Positions 52,198 through 62,900 of a DNA stretch of 64,000 bases are shown in pieces. The stretch spans positions 310,001-374,000 of the forward strand of contig CAKVNK010000001.1 in the NCBI GenBank assembly GCA_934777435.1, given 5' to 3'. How positions within the stretch are numbered: the first letter of the stretch is position 1; each line of letters starts with the position of its first letter. The notes beneath the pieces were generated by a model that ran no database searches, had not been told where the DNA came from, and saw nothing but the letters and a program-made list of their open reading frames with translations. A program made the translations under genes and the position numbers. Source of the stretch: an uncultured Clostridia bacterium. Lineage in GTDB: Bacteria; Bacillota; Clostridia; Christensenellales; UBA1242.

Positions 52198-53217
52198 TTA
52201 TTTAATAACTTTGTGTGTTGCACGGATATGACCGAACTTACACATAACTTCATATTCGCTTGTGGAAGCAAAATCTGCATATAATTTTAAAGGGTTGGCA
52301 GGGCTTAATATTTTAACCTTGTCGCCCTTTTTTAATGTTGTGTTGGTTACATCTAACATAAAGCAGTCCATACAAATGTTGACAACTCTACAACTTTTGC
52401 CATTTATGTTGAGTTTAAGCCCTAGATAGTGCATATCAAAGCCGTCCGCATACCCCACTGGCACAACAGCCACTTTTTTTGTGGAATTTGCAACAAAACG
52501 GTTATCATACCCCACAAGTTGGTTCTTTTTAACCCAGTTGATTTGCGTTATTTGCGATTCAATTTCAACAACTGGCAGATATGGTGACACACTGCTGTTA
52601 TATAAATTAAAACCTATGCGTGCCATATCAAAATTGTGTTGTCGTAAATCAAACACATGGCTATTATCCGCATGAATCAGTGGTTTTAGATTGTGTTTTT
52701 TTAACACTGCCAAAAATTTTAAAAACATTTGCATTTGCTGTTCTACATAGTTATCAGTTGTTGCAAAATGTGTGTAAACACCTTTTAAAATTAGTTTGCT
52801 GTTTTGAATTAAATTCAAGCATTTTTCAAACTCTTGCACTGATGAAATGCCATAACGGTTCATACCAGTGTTGATTTTTAACTGAACATTTAAAGGCTTT
52901 TTTGTGTCAATCAATGTTTGCACGTCAAGAAGGCTGTTGCAGGTATAGTCAAAGTGTGTGGAAATTTTAGAAGTGTCCAACGCCCCAGTGATAAGGATAG
53001 GTTTGTTTGTATATTTTTTAACTTGTTGTGCTTCACTCACATTTGACACGCCAAAATATGAAACATATTTGTTCAGCGTAACAACTGTGTTTTTTAGCCC
53101 CGTGCCATACGCATTTGCTTTTACCATTGCACAAATTTTTTGGGTTCTCGCACGCTTTTTGATTTGCAAAATGTTATGCACTAAATTTAATTTGTTAAAA
53201 AAAACTATGTTAAACAT
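52198..53217 (-). CDS. alr: Alanine racemase
   Basis: Alr is a PLP enzyme that makes D-alanine for peptidoglycan. The 339-residue protein has the PLP Lys motif AMVKANAYGTGLKN near residue 30 and LKINTGMNRYGISS near 113. THFATTDN lies near 148, GYDNRFVAN near 242 carries the catalytic Tyr region, and VNICMDCFMLDV near 290 completes the barrel and C-terminal domain. It is somewhat shorter than the usual 370 residues. The ATG has no Shine-Dalgarno and lies 5 nt after TATAAA, so a leaderless transcript is predicted. Confidence 0.93.
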   Translation of the reverse strand: MFNIVFFNKLNLVHNILQIKKRARTQKICAMVKANAYGTGLKNTVVTLNKYVSYFGVSNVSEAQQVKKYTNKPILITGALDTSKISTHFDYTCNSLLDVQTLIDTKKPLNVQLKINTGMNRYGISSVQEFEKCLNLIQNSKLILKGVYTHFATTDNYVEQQMQMFLKFLAVLKKHNLKPLIHADNSHVFDLRQHNFDMARIGFNLYNSSVSPYLPVVEIESQITQINWVKKNQLVGYDNRFVANSTKKVAVVPVGYADGFDMHYLGLKLNINGKSCRVVNICMDCFMLDVTNTTLKKGDKVKILSPANPLKLYADFASTSEYEVMCKFGHIRATHKVIK

Positions 53218-53252
53218 AAATTTTTATATGAGTAAAAATTTGTTATTGTTAA
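53218..53252 (-). promoter_or_regulatory. alr promoter, predicted leaderless
   Basis: On the minus strand the boxes are TTAACA (53247-53252), 18 bp, and TATAAA (53223-53228), then 5 nt to the ATG. Confidence 0.55.
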
Positions 53253-53284
53253 CATAGTTAAAGTTTAAATTCAATGTATTAATC

Positions 53285-53875
53285 TTATTCTTTTTCTTTT
53301 TTATAGATTGAAAATTCACAACCGCAATAATCTTGCCTGTAAATATCTTTTTGTTTACAAATTTGTGTGGAACGAAGGTATCCGTTTTCCTTTTTAAAAT
53401 CTGCATGCAGATATTTTACGCCATATTTTTGTTGGTTATATTCACCAAGTTGGTTTATAAATTCACAATCTTTATGTGGGCTAATTGTAAGTGTTGTTGT
53501 AACCATATCAAAGTTGTTTTCAACCGCATATTTAAATGTTTGGTCAAGCCTTTCAGCAATACAAATTCTGCACCTTGCCCCACCTTCTGGCTCTTTTTCT
53601 TGCCCTTTTGTTAAATCTACAAAAGTTTGATGATTATATCCAATATCAACAACATTTACGCCCAATTTTTTAAACTCTTGTTTGCGGTGCTCAAATTCCT
53701 GTGCTGGATAAATGTTTGGGTTATAAAAGAAGTAAGTTATTTCAAAATACTGGCAAAGTTTTTCAATCACAGCAGACGAACATGGTGCACAACAACAATG
53801 CAAAAGCAGTTTTGGCTTGGTGTTGCCAAAACTGCTTATTTCTTCATGCATAAGTTTGTTGTAGTCAATTTTCAT
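53285..53875 (-). CDS. queH: Epoxyqueuosine reductase QueH
   Basis: QueH is the non-cobalamin epoxyqueuosine reductase that completes queuosine in the wobble position of GUN-decoding tRNAs. The 196-residue protein has LLLHCCCAPCSSAVIEKL near residue 23 and GGARCRICIAERLDQTFKYA near 95. TTTLTISPHKDCEFIN lies near 125, and CKQKDIYRQDYCGCEFS at the end supplies the cluster Cys residues. The start at 53875 is chosen because the upstream frame begins inside the -35 box. The ATG has no Shine-Dalgarno. Confidence 0.93.
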   Translation of the reverse strand: MKIDYNKLMHEEISSFGNTKPKLLLHCCCAPCSSAVIEKLCQYFEITYFFYNPNIYPAQEFEHRKQEFKKLGVNVVDIGYNHQTFVDLTKGQEKEPEGGARCRICIAERLDQTFKYAVENNFDMVTTTLTISPHKDCEFINQLGEYNQQKYGVKYLHADFKKENGYLRSTQICKQKDIYRQDYCGCEFSIYKKEKE

Positions 53876-53911
53876 ATGATTTAAGTATAGCACAAAGTTT
53901 AAATTTGTCAA
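53876..53911 (-). promoter_or_regulatory. queH promoter, predicted leaderless or nearly so
   Basis: On the minus strand the boxes are TTGACA (53906-53911), 16 bp, and TATACT (53884-53889), then 8 nt to the ATG at 53875. Confidence 0.68.
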
Positions 53912-53945
53912 ATTTTTTATAAATTTCTAGTTTGATTTAACCAAA

Positions 53946-56900
53946 CTAAACACTTAAACGTGCAATAACCAATCTATATGGTGACGCAATAACAGTGAAT
54001 TTATATGTATAACCAACTTGTGATACCACATCGGTTAACAATGATTCAATATCAAAAGATGTGAAATCTAACACATAATTGTCAGTGATTGAGAAAATTT
54101 CATATTCATCCACACTGGTCATATTTGTCAACACGCCTTGTGATTTTGTTACATAAAAGCCTTCACTTGTTTTGTTTGTGAGTTTTGTGTAAGTTTTTGC
54201 AAATGCAAAACACTCACCAGTAAAGCCATTTTGTGTAAGCCAGAAATCAAATGTTGAGATACGTGCACCTACCATATACAAAATTGCACTTGTATCTGCA
54301 AAATCTTTTGGCAAATCAAATTTTGTAATGATATTGATAAAGCCGATTGTAAATTCTGTTTGGTAGTCACCTTTCGTTAAGGTTTTTGTTATATAGCCAA
54401 CTGCGTCTATATCATATCCGCCGTTAACAATCAAAGCGTTTGCCTTGGTGTCATCGTAGCCATATCTGAAGCCATATTCAGTTTGTTTATCAGTCAAACC
54501 AACAACCAAACCAAACACCTTTTTGGCTTTTTGTTCAACTAGTTTGTTAATTTCTTGATATGTGTAATAGTCCTTTAAACTTAAAATCAAGTTTTCAATC
54601 AACGCTTTGCCAATTTGTAAATTTGACAAATTGTTAATGCCTGAATAAGTTGAACTTGCCATTGATGCTAAGTCTGTTTGTGAAATTTTGATTGCACCGC
54701 CACCGCCGGCTGATGTTTTGCTTGCAAATGTGTTAATACCATAGTCTGCACCAATAATTGCACCGACATACTGTCCTGCAAACAAACCGTCTACGCTGAT
54801 ATTTTGAACATAACCATTAAGGTTACGTCCAACCACACCAGCAACAACTGATTGATTTGTTTTTGTTATTTCAGCATAAACATTTACGTTTTCAATATAG
54901 CCATTAAGGTTAAAGCCAACTAAACCTGCTGAAACATAAGTTGAATTTTTAAATAAATTTTCGCCAGTAATTGACGCTTGAACGTTTTGAATTATGCCAC
55001 GATTTTCACCAACCAAACCTGCTGAATATTGATAGCCTGATAAGTTGCCACCAGTGATATTAACTTTTGCAGAGTTGAGTTTGATGTTTTTACCCAGTAA
55101 ACCGATTGCTCCGCCCACGGTGTCGCCAAATATAATAGGTGTTCCGCTGACTGTGATATGCCTGATAACTTGCAAAACGTTTTCATTTGTTGGGTTAACT
55201 GATTGTGAACTGCCATTAAATGAATCTGCAATACCAATCACGCCACCAGCATAATACACTGAACCTAAATTGCTTGTGCTGAATTTGTTTGCAACATAAG
55301 TTGACCTAAATATGCTGTAAGTGTTTTCGTTTTGAGAACGGCTTGCATATGCACCTATATTTGCACTTAAACCGTCAACATCAAACTTGCCACGTAACAA
55401 GCCAACAACGCCACCAACAGCATTACCGCCAACTATTGTGATGCTTGATGCGTCTATGTCAATGTTGTAGATATTATAATCATCTGCAATACCAACAAGT
55501 GCACCAACAGCCATTGTTCTTGATGCTGTTATGCTGGTTGGCAACAAATCAATGTTACGAATTGCACTTTCTATACTACCATTGTTAAGTGAAATTGCTT
55601 GTGCAAACAAACCGATTGTTGAAAGGTTTTGTGATGAATAAACTTTAAAGTTTGAAATATCCATATTATTACCTTGCAAGTTACCATTAAAGGTTACTGT
55701 GCTAGTTGATGGATTGTTATAAACTGAACTAAAATCTATATCATTAACTAATCTATAATAGAATTTTGTGTTGTTGTAATATGAATTTGCAACATCTGTT
55801 TGTCCTAAATAATAGTTCCATGTTGCCAAAGAGTAAATCAATATTGGGTTTTGTTTATCACCAAAGTTGTTTGCAAGGGTTTTATATTTATATTCCCTAT
55901 TGATAACCACACCAAGGTCATTTTTAACTTCCTTTACAACAAGTTGTAAATCTTTAAGCCCATGATATAAACTTGGATATTGTTTGTTTCTATCTTCCAC
56001 TGAAAGTGTTTCGCCAGTAAACTCAACCTTTTCTTGTGTTGCAACAAGTTTAGGTAGGTTAGATTGTGCTTTATTCCAAACCGCAGTTGAATTATCACCA
56101 AACATCAATGTTGGGTAACTATCTTTATTCATACGTGCCAAAACGCTGATTGTGGTTAAGCCTTCAACATTGTTTTTATAGCCTGCAACATCTTGCTTGA
56201 TTTCGTAACAATCTTCAATGCCTTTTGTGTTTTCAAGTGTAAACATACTGATAAGGTTTGTTTTTCTGCCTTCATTGATGTATGAATAACAATTTTTAAC
56301 ACTGCCTGAGTTTTCATAAACAAAACCAGAAATGTGGTTGTGGCTGGATTCACCAATCAAATCAATATCAGCATAGCAATCATAAATTGAGCCAGAGTTA
56401 GAGAACACAAAACCTGATGAATAGTCTTTTGCTGAAATGTTGCCAATGGTTGAACCATTTTTTTGATGTGTGCCAGATTCAACATAGCACATAGAAATTT
56501 CCGCTTGAGAAGCATTTTGCAAAGCAAAACCTGACACTTGAATTGAATATGGCACTGTTATGCTGTTGTTGTAAGCATAAATTTTGCCTTTATCGTTGTT
56601 TGCATCAAAGTATGTTGAAGCAATTTTACCATTATTTTCAACAACCACGCCCGCAATATTTGCTTTTGCAATCATAACAAGTGAACTTGCACTGTTGGTT
56701 ATGCGACCAGTTGTTGCATTTTGATATACCAAACCGCCGATATTGAAGTTGATTGTATCATCTGAAATTGATTGTTCAACGCCAGAGGCTGAAAGCACAA
56801 CTTCACCACTCACCTTGCAGTTTGTTATGATACCATTATTGATTGCTGTTACGCCACCAAATGATGCTTCTGAATAACTAACTGCTGAAGTGTTGTTGCA

Positions 56901-59900
56901 AAGGTCGTAATAATAACTTGTGTCTTCCCTACCCAAAGCATAATTTATGTTAAGGTTCATGACAACCATATTTTCATAAATTTGTTTGAACAAGCCTGCA
57001 CTGATTGAACTTTCACTAAACAATGCAAAACTTTTGATTGTTATTGTGTGTCCATTGCCGTCAAAACTATTCAAACTTACGTCAATAGGTGAATAATCTT
57101 CAAGTGTAATATCTTGTGCCAAAATGTAGTCACCTGTGCTGGACATATTGATAAAGTCATCTGCTGAACGCACTGCAAGTGGTTCCAAGAATGAACTTTC
57201 TTCAATAAAGTCAAGTTGATAAGTGAATTTAACTTGTTTAAGCACTGAACCTTTTTCGTTTTCAAGGTCGGTTACAATATAGAAGTTGTTGTTTTTAAGC
57301 CCTAAATTGAGTGTTAACACAACATCAATATTTGCTGATGTGTTTTGATAGATATTAACAAAGTTTTTGCTTACGCCATTGTTTGTTTGTTTTGTAAGTG
57401 ACAACGATGCTATAAGCACTTTTTCAGTGTTGCTATCTTTGGTGTAGTAAACTGAACGTTTTGTCACATATTCCACTGAATCAACAGTTGTTTTTTCTTC
57501 TTTTAATGAATATTTATCCCTTTCCTCAATCTGCCTTGATAAGTCAAATGTGAGATAGTTAAGTGCGTTTGCACCATTTATTTCATTAATAAGAGTGTTG
57601 ATTGCTTGTTTTGCTTGATATATGTTTGGTGTTTCGTCACTCATTGTTGATTGGTCATCTTTATATGAAGCATATGTTGTTTGATCATACTTAATTAAAT
57701 CTTCAACAAAACTTAAATCAGAATTATTTAAGTAGAATTCAACAGGAACATTTTGCCCCAAATTGCCATAAATTTTTGTTACATTTTGTTCGCCAACTGT
57801 ATTTGTAGTGCTGTGAGTTACGCTGACACCATTGATAACATAATTTACAATTTTATACCTTTGTGTGGTTGAAGATGTTTCAATGTCACCATTATCAAGT
57901 GTAAGTTGTGTGGTTGCTTCAATTTGCAAGAAATTGCCTTGATAACTGCCAACATCTACTGAATAATAGCCATTGCCAAGGTTAACTATTGAAGAAGTTA
58001 TGTCGCCATTTTCAACAACCGTAGAAGAATTGTTAACAATTTTTGCTGTGATTTTTGGCTCCACATTATCGCTGTTGCGTGTTTCCACTTTAAAGCGAAC
58101 TGTTGTGCCTTGTGCAATATATTGAAGTTCATTTGTATTGCGTTCAATTTTACCATTTGTTACAAGGTAAATGCTTGCTTCTGGCAACATTTTAACGTCA
58201 ATTTCAAGTGTTGTTGATTTAATAACAGTGTTAGAAGCATAAGCACGCACTTCAACTGTATGTTTACGATTTGTAAAGTTGCTGTCAATCATTGTTGCAA
58301 CATACAAAGTGTTGCTGTTTGCACTATTGTTTGATTTAATGTTTTGCAGCCTTATGCCTTTGTCATCTGCTGATGGTTGCACATTTGTTAAAACACGTTC
58401 ACCATGTGCACCATTTGTTTGAACAAACACAATTTCTTCTGTTCCTGTTGTGTCGCTGATTTCCAAATAATCATAATTGCCGTTGATTGGTGCAAGGTCG
58501 ATTGTGATTAACCCTTCACTTACTGGGCGTAAGGTGTTATTTTGATTGTAAATATTATAATCAAATGTTCCATCTTGATTGCGTTGGTAAATATAATTAC
58601 GCACAATTAATTCATCAATGCGTTGTTTAAGCAGGCTGAGTTGCAAACTATCTTGTGTGCCATTGCCAATGCCTACCCCCGCTTTGAAGTTTACAAACAT
58701 TGTGTTTGTAACATTTTGGATAAGTTTTTCTTTAATATCTTGTGGGATTGTTAATGTGTATCTAACAATTTGTGTTTTTGTTTCAATGTTCATACTGCCA
58801 CAATCTAACAATGTGATAAAGTTAGTGATTGTGCCAAATTTGCCGGTTGAAGTTGTTGTTATAATTTCACTGTTTAGTTTGATATTTTCAATCAACTGCA
58901 TTGCTTGTTCAGCACTGATTTGCTTATCAGTTGTTAAGTATGCTGTGATTGTTGTTGTATCGTTAGGATACAAAATTATGTTTTCACAATCCAAAGACAT
59001 ATCTGTGACGCCTGCGGTTGTTTCCACTTCAAACACAAACACTTGTTTGCTTGTGCGTTGATAGTTTTGAATACCAAATTCAACATAAGGTGTAACAACA
59101 AAATTGAATTTAACACCTTCTATCTTTTTGATTGCTTTTATGCTGAAAGGTGTGTTGTTATCAAGGTTTACCACACCACCATTAAGTTTATTACCACCAA
59201 TTTCAAAATAGTTATCCACTGAATCATTTTCAGCCAAATTGCCATCAGTTACTGTAACTTTAACATTTAAGCGTGTTTGTGGGTTTGTGATAACTGTAAC
59301 TATTCTTGTTTCACCATTTACTGATGTTTCATCAGTTTGCATTGTTTGATAATCTAACAAAATTGCTTCTTGTTCAGTCAATTTGATATTTTGCAATTTT
59401 GCTGGTACCGTTTCTGTTGCTGTGATTGTTAAATTATCACGTGCAACATACAACATTAATGTTTTACCAATAGGTTCACCAACATAAACTGTTATTCTTG
59501 ATGAAATTGCTTTATTTAACACAGAAGTGAAAGTTAATGTGGTTGTGCCAGCAGTTCTTGCCACTAATTTGCCATTGCTTACCATTGCAACCGCTGGGTT
59601 TGAAGATGTTACATTTAACCTAACTTCTGCAAGCATATCTTTTGGTTCTGCTGAAATTGTGTAAAGAACGGTTAAATCAAGTGTATTTTTGTTTGTTTGT
59701 TGTTGATAAAGTTGTGTGTAGTCCTTACTGTTTGCATCTATATCATAACTTATCAATTCAACATAAATAGCGTCATTTATGTATTCGCCAGTTGAATCTT
59801 TTACGCCATAAACGGCTTTTTTGTCTTCATTTAATTTTAAATCAATGCTTGTTGGGGCAACTTCAAATATTGGCATATTTTCATTGCCTTGTTCAGCCAA

Positions 59901-62900
59901 ACTTAAATAACTGCTTCCGCCATTGATATTCTTATTTGTTTGCCAACCTGCTCTACCATCAACAACATAAGTGTATGTGCCGTTTTCGTGCTTTTCTGTG
60001 ATTTGACCATTTTCAGTGCTAAGGTTAGGGATATATGTGTTTAATGTTGTATCTACAGTTGAAGCATAAACAAAGTTAACGCTAGCATTATCAGCAATAC
60101 CAATCGATTGTGTTTGAGTGCTGTTTGTACTGCTGATTTTACCAAGATAATAGCAATCTAACACGCCAGAAATTGTTTTTGTTGTATCTTCATATTGAAG
60201 GCCAACAAACATATTAACTTTAACATCAGTGTTAGCTGTGCCAGCAACAAAAGCGTTTACACTTGAATTTTTGATTGCCACCAAGTTAAGTTCGCCCGCT
60301 TGCAAAGCTGTTGCTGTTGAAACAGCAAAACCAACCATACCAGCAACGGCAGATTCTGCACTAATATCCGCATCTGAACCGATTTGGTTAATTTGTGCAT
60401 AGTCCCAACGATAACTAAACACTGAACAGTATTCAAGCATACTGTTTGTTGCGTGCCCAATCAAACCGCCAACATTTGTTTTACCAACAATGCCATAGGT
60501 TGAATTTGCCAAAATTTGATATTTACTGTTTGAATATATACCATTTTCGTCCACACCAGTTACACCACCAACATTTGTGGTTGCACTGATTTGAACGGCT
60601 GATTTTAAGTTGTTTAAAATTGCAGTTGCAAAATCAAAATTCAATGGGCTTGTGCCAGTTAAAGTTACATTAACTGGTTGTTGTGTTTGCTTATTTTTAC
60701 CAATCACACCACCAACATTATTGAGTGTTTCGCCTTGTTTTGTGAGGATTTTACCATCTGCATAAACATTTGTAAGTTTGCCTGAATCGTTCAAACCAAC
60801 AACGCCACCAACAGCACCACTATCAAAGCCAGATGCAGTGATATTCACGCTTGCAACATTGCCTTGACTAGCCAAGAAACTAACAAATTTTATGGTTTGT
60901 TCACCAGTTTCTGTTGCTTTAAATATTGTTTTGATTGTGCCTTGATTTAAGCCGACCAAACCACCAAAGTATGCTTTATTGCCTACCAAACTTACATTGG
61001 CTGTTGTACCTGTAAGTGTTTGATTTGTGTATTCAATAACACCATTATTCAAACCGGCTAACGCCCCAAAATTCAAGTATTTATCATCACTGCCAAACAT
61101 ATTCAAGCCAGCCCCAGTTGCATTAACCGTCACATTTGTAAGTGTTGCATTTTCATTGATATTGCCAAACACACCAAAGTTGATATTTGTTAAATTATCT
61201 GCTGAATTAATGTTATATGTGAATCTAACATCAAAATTGATGTTTTGCATTGTTCCGCCAAAGTTGGTGAATAAGTTTTGTGTTGTGTTTGAAAGTGTTA
61301 ATCCATAAATTGTGTAATATGTGTTGTTTGTGTAAGTTGAAATTCCGCCTGTGAAATCATTGATTGTTTTAACATTGTTCAAATAAATGTTATTCATCAA
61401 CTGATAGTGTTTTGTTTTTGCAAGCCCAGTTGAATCATTATCAATAGCCCAAAAATCTTGTTCATTGAAAATTGGATAAGGGTTTTGTTTTGAACCGTTT
61501 GAAACAACCAAATCAATAACAGCATATGCTGACCTATGGTCAAACAATGGGTTATCTGGATTTGAACTATCCCACATCAAGAAATCACTAGGATTGTTGT
61601 ATCCAGAAGCATCTTGCAATCTATCTTTCAATGCGTCACGGGCAAACACCAAAACACGTAAATCTGCTGTTAAAACAAAGTTCTCTTTAACACGCAAAGT
61701 GTTGCCAACAACAGACACAACACTATCATGTATGTTGCCTGATTTATCAATAACAAGCATTTCAAAACCTGGGTTTGTGATAATACGCTGATTGCTTGGC
61801 AAAGTTTCAAATTGGTTGGAATAATATTCCACTTCCATTGTGTAACTTTCGCCCGCTTTAAGGCTTATAACACGTTTGCCTTCATTTCCTGAAATTTGCT
61901 TTGTTGGGCTAACAATGGTAATTTTATCTGTAACAATAGGTTCACTTATCACAATGTGACATCTCAACACCACTTCTGGTAAATTGAATTGTTTAACCAT
62001 TGCATAAACGTCATATTCAATGTTTCCGCTTTTGCCTACAAATTCAAGGTTGATTCCGTTTTGAGTTTGCACGGTTGTTTTTAATGCATCACTATTTGAA
62101 GTGTACCAAACAACATTTGCAGATTTCACATACAAAGTTGCCTTTTTATCTTCAAAGTCTGCTTCGCTGGTTATTGTAATTGTTGAGCCGTCAACTAAAT
62201 AATAGAGTTCAGTTTCGCTGTATGAAGCAGAGTCAGCAACTTTAACTAACTCGCTACCAATTTTATAGTTTTCCACATCTTGCACTTGTGGTTGAACATA
62301 ATTCCACAATGTGTTGTTCGACATGCTAACTTCTAAATTAGCACCACTGTCTGACTTATCATACGCACCAAGCAAACTGTTCCAATAGCCATTAACAAAG
62401 GTGTGATTGAGTTTGATTTGGTCTTTTTTAATTTCTTCATAAGCAAAGAAACGAATTTTAATTATGCCAGATTCAGTTATACCACCTTTTGTGATGATAT
62501 TTACAAAATTTTGCTTTCTAACCTTTATTGAAAGTTCAATATAAGCCAATTTGCCCTCAAACACGCTACCTTGCACAAATGAAAGCAGTGCTTTATTGTT
62601 TGCCAAAGTGAGTGTTGCATATTCTTGCACATCTGCTTCAAGGTCTGGTTCTTCTGGGTTCAAACTATCATTAACAACATTAATTTCAAAGTTATAGCCA
62701 GAAATATAATCGGTTGTGAATTGTGAAGGAAGTTCCACACCAACCACAATCGCATTAGTTCTGTCAGCTTTAACAATGTAGTCAGCATTATATGATGAAT
62801 ACAATTTTTTGCCGTCAGCAAGATTGTTTGCAATCAAAACCGGGTTTTCTTCAACATTTACCGTGATTTCTTCGTCTGTTAATTCTTCATAAACAAAACA

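Noticed and set aside
53876..53911. A longer queH starting at 53911
   Set aside because: The first codon is the TTG of the -35 box TTGACA; homologues start at the Met at 53875.
54700..61300. Many short frames on both strands inside the giant gene
   Set aside because: They have no start signals and follow from the repetitive codon content of the 3350-residue frame.
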